Shown here: piece after piece, positions 11,400 through 23,790 of the stretch | Numbering within the stretch: the first letter of the stretch is position 1 | Layout: every line of letters begins with the position of its first letter | From: Symbiodinium natans | Taxonomy: Eukaryota; Sar; Dinophyceae; Suessiales; Symbiodiniaceae | Direction of reading: 5' to 3' | DNA length: 64,000 bases | Assembly: GCA_905221605.1 (NCBI GenBank) | Contig: CAJNDS010002145.1 | Coordinates: 438,501-502,500 of the forward strand | Made by a program: the position numbers and the translations under genes | The notes under the pieces: generated by a model | The model's database searches: none | The model's input: the letters and a program-made list of their open reading frames with translations, nothing else | What the model was told of the DNA's origin: nothing

Positions 11400-12360
11400 A
11401 TTGAGAAGAGCTGCATCTTTTGAGGCGTGTGCAGGTCCAGCTTAGAGAGCAGCCCAGGAGAGCTGCCTGTTGTTCCCGCGCTTGGCGTGTCATGACCTCT
11501 CATGTCAACAGCAACAGTCTTTCGGACCTGCTCTTCAAGCTCTTCAGACTCTTCAGCCGCATTTAAGGTGCAGGCGCGAGACGCGTTGTCTGCTTGCTTC
11601 TTTGCCGTGCTGTACACCCTGAACCAGGTTGTAATTAAGCCCACATTCAAATCCCAAATCCAGCGTTTGGCAGGACTTGACCCAATGCTTGCAAAATGAC
11701 TTCAGAAAGCCTGCCAAGGACTTGCTTGACACGCTCCTGCCCATATATGCTCATATCACAGCAAAGCCAAACAGCAGACATATGCCACTACCTGAAGAGT
11801 ACTTTAAGTAAGTGTTCTGCACGTCATAGCAGTCATAGTAAGTCCTGCGCGCCCCTCTCGGATCTCAGGGCATGCACCTGAAAGCGTCACATTTTCTGCA
11901 TGTCGTGCTGTGGCACATCCTTCAATCGAGGGGGCTCCAACCTCACGTTGCCAAAGCGCCAGCCACTGCTGCAGTAAAACAGTGTCTTTTTGCTTTGCCT
12001 GGCAACGAAACTTACAGGACTGCAGCATAAACTGGTCGTGTTGCCTTTCTGAGTTTACACCCTGCATCTCTGCACTGTGGATGCGGACCATGTGCTCGAC
12101 CTTCTCCTTGACCAACGCTTTGCAATTTACCTGCGTCATCGTCTGCAATAACTGAACTCGAAATATTCCGCCAAAGACTACCGAATGCTTGGTTGTGGCC
12201 TTCATGCTGAGAAGATGCCGCTCTGCATCGGCCATCTGCTGTTCGTACCTCTCCCGCAGCTCTTTGTCTGCCTCCAGTCATGTTTCGCAGGCCGTCAGGC
12301 TCTCTCTTTCCAGCTTGCCCTGCATTTGTTTCTTGATGCCATGCCTTGGTCTGCTCCAGT
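11400..12360 (-). pseudogene. Coiled-coil exons with an in-frame TGA
   Basis: The minus strand at about 12180-12270 reads a strong heptad-like stretch, LEADKELRERYEQQMADAER. The same frame upstream (12285-12345) reads GIKKQMQGKLERESLTACE, also coiled-coil-like. Between the two is one TGA, at about 12278-12280. Further candidates downstream are ALVKEKVEHMVRIHSAEMQ near 12060-12120 and a Glu-rich piece (AAEESEELEEQVRK) near 11510-11570. No family is recognisable. The stop could mean a decaying gene or a very small intron; coding in another frame (a Trp-containing reading) is also open upstream. Confidence 0.35.
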
Positions 12361-12578
12361 ACTCCCCGCCACGAGGCAATGGCGGCACACATCAACGACC
12401 TTGGGATTTGCTGCGATCCCTCCACATTGTTCCGATGGGCTCGATGTAGCCTTGTTGCCGAGCTCAACACCGGCTTGAAGCAGAAGCGAAGTGGCCCAAT
12501 ACCTGCAGACCAGCATCGCCGCACAGCGCTCGACACGGAAGACGACACAAAGCAGTCAGACAGACAGGCAGACAGGCA

Positions 12579-12652
12579 GACAGGCAGAGAGAGGGAGCGA
12601 GAGAGAGAGAGAGAGAGAGAGAGCCACAGCGAGAGCGAGAGGAAGAGAGAGA
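12579..12652. repeat. GACA/GA simple repeat
   Basis: Begins in (CAGA)n-like units near 12555 and passes into (GA)n. A second, shorter GA tract sits at about 13350-13390. Confidence 0.9.
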
Positions 12653-14876
12653 GAGGCCCGCCTTCTTCACTTTGCCCTTCTGCTGGCCCCCAAGACCTCC
12701 GAGCTGGGCCTCCAAAACACAAAGGAGAATGCAAAGCAGTGGCCCAGTGAGCTGCATAGCATCACTGCTACTGACAGAGTGTTGACGGATGTTGATGGAT
12801 GTTGGCACTTTCCTGTCTCATGGAGATTGAATACTATCCCACCGCCGACTCTGCGTTACCTTCGGCAAGCAATGGAAAACAGCGCAGGAAATTGGAAAGC
12901 GAATTCCATGCAGCACTTCGTGCCATTTCCCAGCAGGGGCAAACTACCATGTGAGTTGTTACACGGCCGTGCCACAGCATCCACTTCACAAGTCAAGTAG
13001 TTTCGAGGGTTGCTATCGGGTTAAGGCAAAGCATGGCTGTGGCTTCTCCGCCTTCTCTTTTCCGATTCAAAAGCAGAACAGCGTTTCAAGAATACTGCCG
13101 CTCTTCAGATCCGCTTCGGAAAGAGCCGGCGCGAGTTGACGCACGTGCTAGCCGCTCCATGCGGGAATCAGAGCTACCTAAAGTCGAGGCTTCGCCTTCG
13201 GCGACGTCACGACCTACCGAGCAGATACGCCAGGGAGGACCCCGGCAAAGGCCAAATACATGCAGCGGATAAGCTGTCCAACAGCGGCCTTGCGTAGAGA
13301 GCAAGCGGGTGAGCGAGAGCGAGAACCAGAGAAACGGAGAGAACAGAGGAACAGAGAGCAAGAGAGAGAGAGAGAGAAAGAGAGAGCTGAGTAACAGAAA
13401 AAAGCGGTAGAGGTTGGCAGGTGCACAAACGCGATGGGTGCGAGGACTGACATGGACCAAGCCTTGAGCATCCGCGAAAAACGGCACCTCCGAGCCTGGG
13501 CAAAGCAGCAAAAGACTCGAGAAGGCAAAAAGTCACGCTAAAAGTCATGGCCAGTCGGAGCAAGTCGGAGATGTCGGAGAGGCTGACAACTGTTAAACGA
13601 GCGAAGCGAGCGAGCCGAGACAGAAAGCCTTGGTTCCCGGCACAGCGCGGGCTTCCATGCATGTGGTGCGCCACCACACACATTTGACATTGCCTCTGGA
13701 ACGCAACTGATGACAGTACCCAGATTCTAAATGCAATACTTCTGCAAGCCTGGGATGGCCTACAAACACACAAAGCAAAAGGCATCGCCTCTGCATGCTT
13801 CAGCGTCTTCAGTGCTTCAGAGCACCCCAGCCAGCCTGGGAAAGTGTGGTCCTCGCTTGCAGGGCCATCTGTCGCAAAAATCAAGGAAGTGCACTGATCG
13901 TTGGCACCAGTGAAGCCATAGTGAATCCTCAAGGCCTATCTGCGACCTAAATCTTCTCTACGACGTAGTTTACTGCATGCACAGATTTTCATCTACATGG
14001 ACCAGAAGCTTACGATCAGCCGATTGAAGGCCGACCTGCTGGCTTCTTTCTTGCAGGTTTTGGGAGGCTGTTCGTCCGAAGCCTGACCATGCCGAACCTG
14101 GGAAAACCACGGAGCTGGGGGTCAGCAAAAGACGGCCGCTCTTGAGCCTCGCAGAGTTGTTCCGAAAAAGCCCACAAGGTCACCTCAACCACAAAGCTTT
14201 GGGAATATGCAGAACTACGTCTGCTGAGTTAATACTTCGGAATTGCTGACTCCTCCTCATGCCGAGCAGCTCCAGAACATGGAGCGCGGAAACTTGTTCC
14301 CGGAGTGTCCTCACTTCAGTACAAGCAAGAACAAGCCAGGTTAAGGAAGAGGTTTTTGCGCCGTCTTGCCGTCGGATCCATTCGCGGATGCTGCCAGGTT
14401 TCCAGTGCAGCGTGGTGCATCCGAGGTGGGCGCGAGCAAAAGCATTTCACGACGCTGGGCTTGCAGATCGCCTTTGTTGCAAGCCAGCCCAAACTGTTTT
14501 GTCACCTTTGTTCCGGCCTTTTTCCCCTCTGTTTGCGCACGCTTGTTTGGCTTACATCTCGTTTGTTTCTTTCAGCAAGACCCCTGCCCCTTCCACACCC
14601 TTTTTCCATCCAGCTTCTGATTCTATCAATGAAGTACGCCACGGTGCAGACAAAGCTATCAGCCGCTGTCCCTCTCGTTCAAGCAAAGACTGAGCGAGAA
14701 TGACATCATTGAAAAGCCCCGTCGTTGGCAAGCTGCTGCCTTCCTGAGAAAGTGCAGCCCCCTTAGCAAGTGAGCATCACCAGCATCTCATAGCGAAACT
14801 TAACGCCTTTTGACACTGAGCTACTGGTGCTTTCCACGCTGGCTTGCTGCAACGTTCCGAAAGCTTGCCAAGGGAA

Positions 14877-15164
14877 TCACCCACCTAACTTTTGGCAGAG
14901 AAGCACGTGCCACTTCCATTGGTTGCAATGATTGCCGCCTGCCATGGGCACTGTAGCCAGAGCAAGCAGAAATAGGCCGAAGAAAGGTGGAAACAGGGAG
15001 CACGCGCCAGCTAATGCTAGACTGCGAATGATCGGAGCATTTTGCCCTTCCCAATTCTTGGAGTTTCGGTCTGGGTTTTGAATTTGGCGCGGCTCCTCGC
15101 ACAGTGCCAATACATCAAGGGAAGGTACGCTAGCGGCTTCTAGCGAGTCATTGCGAGCATGCAT
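14877..15164 (-). CDS. Candidate exon with one hydrophobic segment
   Basis: An open minus frame of about 95 codons. It has a hydrophilic N-terminal half (RNDSLEAASVPSLDVL) followed by a probable membrane helix (residues about 50-72, SLFPPFFGLFLLALATVPM). No homology recognised. It could be one exon of a membrane protein; a start at its first Met is not established. Confidence 0.25.
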   Translation of the reverse strand: MHARNDSLEAASVPSLDVLALCEEPRQIQNPDRNSKNWEGQNAPIIRSLALAGACSLFPPFFGLFLLALATVPMAGGNHCNQWKWHVLLCQKLGG

Positions 15165-15383
15165 CTGCCCCAGGCCTGGGCTTTTTGCGCATGGGGGATG
15201 GTGGGGAGGTCATAATGCAGCTCCATCAAGCCCCTCGACCTCGAAAAAAAAAGACATCTTTTTGCCCAAAGGTGAACTGAGCCACTGACACTGCCATTGC
15301 TAGGTGACTTCTTCTAGATCCTTCTGGCCAGGCTGTCCCGAGCGACTTTGGTGCCCTGGAACGGAGACAAAGAGGGTCCCGTT

Positions 15384-15575
15384 TTAAGTACCTGAGAGTG
15401 TCGAGTTGAGTATCGCTGGGTGTGGAGGGACGTTGGCGCCGTGGCGCACGTCTTCGACAAACTCCTTCGGTATGCTCCCACACTGGAGATAGCGCTGCAG
15501 CCTGCGCACATTTTGCACTCTCGCTACTACGGTTCGCGTCTTTCTTGCTGCCACTGCTGAGTTGGAGCTCAGCAC
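15384..15575 (-). CDS. Candidate exon, basic/amphipathic
   Basis: The minus frame reads VARVQNVRRLQRYLQCGSIP and continues KEFVEDVRHG. The spacing of basic and hydrophobic residues recalls the linker after the pore of cyclic-nucleotide-type ion channels, but this is only a resemblance. A second minus frame over the same DNA is also open, so confidence is low. Confidence 0.22.
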   Translation of the reverse strand: MLSSNSAVAARKTRTVVARVQNVRRLQRYLQCGSIPKEFVEDVRHGANVPPHPAILNSTLSGT

Positions 15576-16370
15576 TCGTCCTGACCAAAACTTGCCCTTG
15601 GGGCTTTGTCATACTCGAAAGACTGTCAGTCTCTACTTGCACTGCTAAATCCCTGCAAGTCTATGCTGTCCAAGTTCTGGCGCAGTCGCTTTGGGGGGGG
15701 GAGTTGGAGAGCGGATGTCAGCCAGTGCAGCCAGAGCACATTCTGGGTGATGGCAAGCGAACAGGAATGCACTGTTTTTGACTGTCATTGAAATGTTACC
15801 AACCTCAACCAAGAGAGGAGCATTCCTTGCTCGCAATGTCGGATGATGAAGCGTGCTTAAACACTCTGCTTAAACAGTCTAGCTTGCGACCATGCACACC
15901 CGCAGCTTCGCACTCCAAACCGCACTCTAAATCGCTCTGACCAAGCCCGAAACTGTGCAAACAAAGTTCAAGCGCATGTGAAAGTTACGCAACACCTCAA
16001 AGCTACAAGGGGACCTGTCAGACACTGTGCAGTCCTGCGTCAATACTGTTTCATACTGTGTCATTCTGTGGTCACTGAGGCAGAAATCGCCTCACATAAA
16101 CCACCATAAGCTGCTGCGCGCCGCTTTCAGCAATCTCCGCGGCACGCAATAGCCGGTCCGAGTCGTGTCTCCATGTTCCACCCACCTTGGGGGTCAGACT
16201 TCAGGCTCCTTTCTGACATCTGAAAATTTTTTAGTGCCACTTGTCCAACAAGCCTGCACCTCGGGCCCAAGACGTTGTCTTGCACCTATGAAGGTGGGCA
16301 ACCTTTGCCATTCGTTGAAGTTGAAGACGGAAACTAACACGGGCACCAGACCATCCGGGGCTCCGCTTGT

Positions 16371-17070
16371 GCCCGTCATTGGCTGGCAAGAGCCCTGAGT
16401 GCTTAAGCACCTGCTGGCAGATTTCCGCATAATCCGTCGTCTCCATGCCCGGAGAAGCTGGAAAATCTCTCACTGTGGTGCTTCCCAGGGCCGAAGGAAG
16501 CCACTCTTCCCCATGTCTGTCTCCCGGGGGGGGAGCCCACGCCCCGGCTCCCCATCTCAACACTTGTCTCTTCTCAGCACAAAGAAAGCGCCACGAAATG
16601 CGCTTTCAACTACCTGCGCTTGCAATGGACGGCAACTCTCCCATCCTCCCTCGTGCCCTGAATCCAGCCACAGCCCTCGGTAAATCTCAACTGACAAACT
16701 CAGATGTGAATGGGAGTCTGGCTTCGTAGGGGCCTTCGCAAGCATGGCCGAGTGTCCAGCCGAATGTTACACCGAACAACGCGATGAGTTTCTGTGAATG
16801 TCCATGAAGAGATTGCTCCATCTGCAAACCTGAGCTCGAGACCACAGAGTGATCAGTGCCATGAAGTTTTGGCGCGGTGGTGTCCAGACTGCAACATAAA
16901 CGTTCGCAGGCAGTAGCCAGGTCAGCCTGCTTCAAGCCAGGCTGCTGCTCACCTGCAACTGTACCCGTTAATTTCCGACGAGCCATTATTGTGCTTCCGC
17001 TTTGCGGATCAAGGGCTGTTAGCGGCTCGTTGTGACCTGCGTCTCCCTGTTCCACTGCTCCAGCATTCAA
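16371..17070 (-). CDS. Two candidate exons, unknown protein
   Basis: A minus frame at 16687-17070 (127 codons) starts with Met and is evenly mixed in composition (for example TVAGEQQPGLKQADLATACE). A second piece at about 16380-16450 reads METTDYAEICQQVLKHSG. They are in the right order for one minus-strand gene, but I found no family and no phase-checked junction. Confidence 0.25.
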
Positions 17071-18825
17071 ACCGCGTCAGGAACCTCATGGAGGAACAGG
17101 GTGGTGCTGGGGGCTCCTTGGCGGCTCCACAAGCAGACCTTCGGCAACAACTGCTTCATCGTTGCGATGTTTGTTTTGTTTCATGTCGCCCAATCGTCGC
17201 ACCACTTCAGGCAGGCTCATGTGCCTTCGCCGCACTTCACCGCGAGGACTCGCTCTGGGTCCCTTCGCTCAGCAATGCCGTCTCATCAACTAGGGATTCC
17301 AACCACGGCATCACCAGAAAACGATTCCAGGACTGGTCCTGCAACTGTTAGCATTTTCAGAGTCAAGCTTGTGCCTCTCCATTCAGGTCGAGCCATTCAC
17401 GCTTTTGTTGGCGTGGTCACGAACAAAAACAACACATACGCTCCTGCGGATGAATGGAATCGTTTGGAGCCGATACCGATGTAGCAATACCATGTCCACC
17501 TGGGAGTAGTCCTCAGCAAACGGAATGCTACAGAAGAGCATGATGTTGCATCATGGCAAACTCCTGATGCAAATGCAAGAAATCCTCCTACTGTCATGCG
17601 AGCGAGAAGCATATCTCTCGCACGAGGCCGAGCGCAAGGGATCATACGGCAATTAGAGTGTGCTTTTGATTATCTCAATTATATTTTCGCTAGCTTGCGG
17701 CCAACCACATCTAAACGTGCAGGTCCCCAGCTGAAGGCCCCAATTTGGAACCATGATTTCATCATCAGCTAGTTCCTCCAAGCCCGCGGCGATGACCCGA
17801 CCTCGGATGAAGCGGAAGAATGTAGCCCTGCGGCTGCTGTCAAAGGCCAACCTCACAAGCCAACGAAGCCAACGTGGCTCTCACATACCTCCCCCCGAAC
17901 AATGGCAAAGGAGTCCGATACCCGCATCGCGACGTGCTCCAAGCCTCAGAGAGGGCGGCATGATGTACAAGATGGCACAAAGCACTTAATGCCGTAGACA
18001 TTCCAAGACGATTTGCTGTTCTTCGTCATCGGCATACGGCAACAGGTTCGTGTCCGGCTGAAACCGTTGGCTACAGCCAAAAACAACAGCGTTCGGAACT
18101 AAGCCATCTGAGAGCTACTAAGCGCTCTCGCAAAAAAAAAAAAAGCTCCCCCGCCATCTCTCACGCCGCGGCTTCCTCCTAACTCGAAAAACAGTTCCTA
18201 AGCCGACTCTCTCGCCCCCCTCAATTTTTACTGAAGACTGAAAGACCCTAACGACACGTGTGTGTTTGATTTTCTTGTCGTGCTTTGACGCCCCCGACCT
18301 CGGTTTTCGTTGCACCCTCCCCCGCTGTTTTATCCTTCTGACCCGTGGAGTTTGTTTTTTGTTGAACCTTCTGCTTGGTTCGAAAACCTGTTTTTTGCTA
18401 CCCCACCGTTCCAACGGGCCCAGGCTGTCAAAGATAGTGGCTTTTTGGGGGGTATGTCCGGAAATGTTGGGGAAACATGCGCATCTTTGATACTATGTGT
18501 TTTCTGCTGATGCAGGGCAGTGCCAATAATGCTAGTGGAGGGGAAAGCCCGGTGTATTTTCTGCATATGCTACTGATTCAAACATCACCACTTGAAGGTT
18601 GTTGGGAGGTCGCATCACAAACTTAGCATGATGTTCTTGAAGTTTGAAGCCACGGCTTTGACAGAGGCGGGGTTGGGAACGTGGGCGCGCAACTCGGCGG
18701 AACAGCTTCCACCCTCATTTGCAAACAATACTCTTACGGGCTTTGAAAAGGCCTTCGTACCGGTTTTGAGAACAGGCAACCCCCTGCACGTCGGGCCCCT
18801 CAATTTTGCGGACGGTTCCCACCCG
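17071..18825. other. No recognised gene
   Basis: Short frames on both strands. A poly-A run is at 18133-18145. A minus frame at 18615-18800 reads into the poly-C tract as Gly repeats and is an artefact beyond that point. Confidence 0.4.
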
Positions 18826-18937
18826 CTCCCTCCCCCCCACCCGCCCCCCCCCCGCCGCCCCCCCCCCCCCCCCCCCCCCCCGCTCGGCCCCCCCCCCCCG
18901 GCCCCCTCGCCCCCCCCCCCCACCCCCCCCCCAGCCC
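18826..18937. repeat. Poly-C tract (G-rich on minus strand)
   Basis: Over 100 bases, almost all C, in runs of up to more than 20, with isolated G, A or T. The minus strand is a strong G-quadruplex candidate. Long C runs are also a known source of sequencing and assembly error. Confidence 0.95.
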
Positions 18938-18975
18938 CATCTTCAAAACTCCAACAACCACACCCACATCCCACC

Positions 18976-19032
18976 CTCCTAAGCCCTCAACCTAAACTAA
19001 ACCCTAAACCTAAACCATAAACCATAAAACCA
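18976..19032. repeat. Short interstitial telomere-like tract
   Basis: Degenerate CCCTAAA words (ACCCTAAACCTAAACC, then ACCATAAACC) right after the poly-C run. This is the plant and dinoflagellate type of telomere repeat, C-rich on the plus strand. Confidence 0.75.
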
Positions 19033-22000
19033 TTGCTTGGCCAGCGACCTTGGCGCTGCGGAATCACCATGCTCACGCGTATTCGCTGGGGCTGGTCTCT
19101 AGCGTTACCTCAGCCTGTTTTTTTTGTGATGCAGTCGTATTGCGGATGAGGAAAGATGGCAATACTGGTTTGGGAGCAACCCGAATGATGACATTCATGT
19201 TTCGGCAAGCAAGCCTCACAAACCACAGTATGTGGAAGACACATGTTTTCGGGAGCTTCACTTTTTGCGAGCTGTTTGTAACGCGAATGTGCATGCGAGT
19301 AGGCCTCTATCTCTTGTTGTCAAACGTCCCCTTGCTTGCCCAGGACATAATACCGGACCAAACCTTCGTGGGCCGTTGTGATGCCTAAGAAATTTCGTCC
19401 CACAGCTTTGTCACCGCGGTGAGATTCCGATGTGCAATGCAATGTTTGCCACGACAAACCACATCGCTAGCATTTCAAATATGCAAACGCCGTTCCAGGT
19501 TTTCTGCACCCAATTTTATGCTCCAGATTCATAACTAATTGAAATAGCCCACTTGGCCATCGAAGGGGGAGGAGTTTCGGTTGTAGGGGCCACACCAAAC
19601 AATTTGGCTACGTGACCGAAGGCCACGCATGCCCACGTCGGAAGCGAGTAGCCCTTCGTGGCATTTCGAACGACCATTGACCCTCAACAGTTGTCAGCTA
19701 ATCCGTCATACAGAAGCCCGGGCAGAAGCAAGGTCCAAGAATGCTCAGGATCGTCAAACACATTGCTTTCATGCTTGCATCTCAGCATCCACTATAAACC
19801 AGGTGCCTTTTGGCTGAAATGGACATCTCCTTGAAGTCTTGAAGACTCACTCATAGCTCGAACGGCCCTGAAATTTAGAATCAGTCTGCAATCCATGCTG
19901 CAAATTGCCAGGTGGGGCCCTCTAAACCTTTGCAAGTCTCTTACTGCCATCGTAAGAAACATTGCATGCCTTGAAGAACATGTGAGCCAAATCAAGAAAA
20001 AACTCACAACATGGCTTATGCGCACCTAAATGCCACAGTCAAGCAGCACATTCACCACCACACCGCAATCCTCAGCTTAGGGCTCCCGGGATGACAAGAC
20101 GGATCATCCTCTCCACAGCTTGACTAACACCAAGACAATGCGCCACGTGGCATTCACCAACTCCAGGACACATTCCTGACACTTCAAGAACGGAAACTCC
20201 CATAGTTCAACCTGTACCATATGTTCTGTTCAGACACGAGAGCTGAGAGATGCCCACGTACACCAGAAACTCCCAAAAACCATGCCTCGTGCGCAAGCTC
20301 CAAAATTCTGGCAAACGTTGGCACGGGCAACCACCAGCACTACAATCACGTACGCTGTGAGCAGCTTTAGTCTTGAAAAATGACATTCAAGGTCGGGCTA
20401 AGGAATACTACAGAACTGGCAGCGCCTGTTTGGAGTTGTACTTTGTAGCTTGTTCTCAAGTTTGTGGCCTGAATGTAGCATCCCAGAGACATTGTGCTCG
20501 AAAACGCCCAACCCATCCACATATTGGACCATGTCAAGCGCACCTCGATGCCTACGACTCCAAACTCTGAAGCTTTCACTTTCCCTACCGTTAAAACCTT
20601 CTACTGTGCGACAAAATTTCACAAGACATACTAACACCAGTTCGGTGCAGAGGCTGCTTTCCAAATCGATTTCACCGTCCTCAAGATGGGTAGGAGATTC
20701 AGATCGCAAGAAGTACGCAACTTCCCTTTCGGCTGAGAGGGCTCCGATCTTAGGACATGTGACAAAGGCGTAAAGGTATCCTACTTTCGAACGGCAGGGC
20801 CAGCAGCCAGAGCTGAGTTGCAAGCACCGAGCGCCACTTACTGTGGACCCACATATCCCATGTCGAACAGGTGGACCAGTGCCACGGGAGCAAGACTCCA
20901 AGCATGGACGAACTGCAGCAGACTACGGCGTGGCTTCTGGCGTGGCTTCTATGAATGCTACCACATGATCCACACCTTGGCCCCGGAACAATCCCCTCCG
21001 CGAATCGAGCCGCACCATGCCCGAAAAGTAGCGAAATTGATCACCACGGATGGCCTTCAGCTCCATGTGGCAGAGGACGGCAAGTGATGCGAGTCATACG
21101 AAAGGCCATCAGCCTGAAGCGGAACAGGGGCAACAGACAAAGCGGCACCCCCTAGCCGGTTTGCCTGAAGACCATGATGTTCACCGGGACAGCCAGGATA
21201 GCCTGTGCTAGGAGCAGCCCTTCAAGACATCTGTCGTGAAGCAACTTACGTAGACCCGAACCCAATGATCAGCATGTGGAACCCATGACCTCCCCCCCTC
21301 AAGAACCGTGGTCTTGTTTTCTTGCTTGCATACCGGAATCTCGCAGTGCTGGTTCAAGATAGGCAAGCAACCAGCCAAGGCACCAAGACACCGAACATGG
21401 ATAACCTCAAGGGACCACTCGCCAATGGACAAGTCATGACAGCCAGCAACAAAAGAGCAGCTAGCCGCAGCTAGCCGCAGCTAGCGATCTTTGCAAGTTG
21501 CAGGGCAAAGTTGGTGACCACCTCCAGAAAGTCCTCCACAATCGAACCTCCCCAAGAACCATACCTCACACAGAGTCGCATACTGTCAAACGATACCAAT
21601 AGCTAGAGCATTACAAGCCAAACTGACAAATCAGGCTGTTTCGCAGAAGAACTGGTAAGGTGCAAGGTCGCGGCATTTTGCTTGATACCTTCGACAGCAT
21701 CATTGAAACAAGTCGCAACCGAAGACTAGTTTGATGAAACAAATCTAAGAAGGGAGCTGAAGTAGCGTGTAGTCCGGCTGAAATTCATATTGCTCTGCTG
21801 CCCGTCGTGCTTCTTGCATTTCAGCCTTGCTGCAGCAATAACGACATCTTCAAAAAGATAGTTCCACGTCATTCGCCATGAAGCTTCAGGTTGTTCTGTT
21901 GGGGCTGGAAATGGGCTCCCAGATTATCCGGTGTATGATTTGTTTGCCGTTCCTGAGGAGCCGCACTTGCCTACATGGTTTGTTCTCTTAAGAATTTCAA

Positions 22001-22830
22001 GGTATTTAGAGCTGAATGCGACAGCTATTTTGGGATCTCTTGGCGATGACCGTATTTCGCATCACCTAGCTCTCCTTGAAAACTCCAAAGTCCGTCGCTC
22101 GTCTCAACCCTCTCACCCACAACCCCAGCCCAAGCCAAAAGCCAAAGGCAAGGCCCTTCTAGCGTCATCTGCGTCAACGAGCAGAGAATGTTGCAACGCT
22201 CGTTCCCCCACCCTGCAAAGCCGAACCAGGATTTAAAGAAAAAAACTGAACATCCACGCAACATACTTGACCAGGATGGCCGGAATACAAAGGAACACAA
22301 GCGTGAGGACGCCCTGCGCGACAGATTGCACGGAGCTAACATGACATATGCGGAAGTCTCACCACTGCCTGAAGCACGTAGAATTGAAACAACCTTGGCC
22401 AGGGTGCGTGCCATGCTCAAGATACAGCTTGCTGATGTCAACTGAGCTTGTGGAGAGGCCCCAAATTTTCAAACAGCCCGAAAAAATAAGAACGATACTG
22501 GGCACATGTACCAATCCAACAAACTGCTCAACGCTCGCCCGAAGTCCAAATGTTTCTACTCTTTTGTTGCAAAATGTTCCAAGGCCCGGTGAAGAAGCTC
22601 GATTAAGACGGCTCAGAACGCGAGTGCCGCCAAGTGAGGATGAGTAGGAATCCAAGGACTGCAGACTGCTGGTTGATTCTCCCGACTTCAATTCGTCTCG
22701 ATGCAATCCTTGTGCAAATCGGGCAGATGTATTGTAGCAATCTGCCAGCTCTATGTTGACATCCTTCAGTCAACTGGTTCTTCATTCCACGCATTGATTG
22801 GGCTTTTGAGGGTCGTGTCATTTCGCAATG
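19033..22830. other. No recognised gene
   Basis: Both strands carry frames of 60-170 codons. A minus frame at 20398-20901 is the longest and includes a mixed, protein-like stretch (LDMVQYVDGLGVFEHNV), but I could not tie it to reverse transcriptase or any other family. A direct triplicate GCAGCTAGCC-type word lies at 21463-21485. Confidence 0.4.
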
Positions 22831-22836
22831 CAAGAG

Positions 22837-22945
22837 GAGGACCGGAGGACCGGAGGACCGGCAGACCACGGACCCGGACCGCGGGCCAGAAGACCAGAGG
22901 ACCACTTGCGGGCCAAAGGATCACAGGACAAGCGGACCGGAGAAC
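22837..22945. repeat. GGACCGGA-rich tandem tract
   Basis: Repeated GGAGGACCGGA and related units, first regular and then degenerate. Short plus frames through it are Arg/Pro/Gly-rich shadows. Confidence 0.85.
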
Positions 22946-23369
22946 CAGAATACCTTTCGATCCTCAAGAAATTTTCATTGGACCCCATCATTTCTTTACT
23001 GACCCTTGTTATCGTTTGATCCCTATGCCAGCTGAGAGACGTCTCCCGCAACTGAAAAATACAGTTGGTGTCATCTTGAACTCCGCCTTGGATTCTCCGG
23101 GTGGGCAGAGGCCAAGGGGCCAAGGCTGACACAGTGCATCATTGTGCTCGGTGTGTAATGTCCACCAAGCTTCTTCGGATGAACATGTCAGGACCTTTCA
23201 ATTCACAATGTGGGGTATCACAGTCGCACATCAAATCAATTTTGCGTTTGCCTACTTGAGGGCAAGCTGAGGCCAACGGAATATTGCGCGGCACCCTTCA
23301 AGCGAAAGCTCCCTTAAAATGAAACACAGGAGTACACTGTTTATCCATGTTACGCACCAGGCCTCGCCA

Positions 23370-23790
23370 TCCAACTCCCCAACACACCCCCACACACCCC
23401 CTTACCCCACTGCAGCATGCCCTAGCACTAGCACCCACACACCAACACGTCCACCACCGCCACCAACCCCACCACCACATACCACCACATACCACCACAT
23501 ACTACCACATACCACCACATACCACCACATACCACCACATACCACCACACACCAACGCAATCAGCGCACACCACCACACACCGCCGCACACCACGGTACA
23601 CCCCACACCACCCACACCACCCAACGCCACCCCATGCCACTGCGCGCTGCCCCACCCACTGCACCCCACTCCACACCACCCCACGCCACCACATGCCGCC
23701 ACACGCCGCAACGAACCAAAACACGCCAAACAACGCCAAAACACGCCACACAGCCCCACACTCCGCGACACTCCACCACGCGCTGTTGGT
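23370..23790. repeat. ACCACATACC / ACACCACC minisatellite
   Basis: A core of ten-base ACCACATACC-type units at 23475-23550 grades on both sides into CACC-rich sequence. The Thr/His/Pro and Gly/Val/Trp frames over it are artefacts. Confidence 0.92.

Noticed and set aside
20398-20901. Possible retroelement reading frame on the minus strand
   Set aside because: I could not find protease, reverse transcriptase, RNase H or integrase motifs in order.
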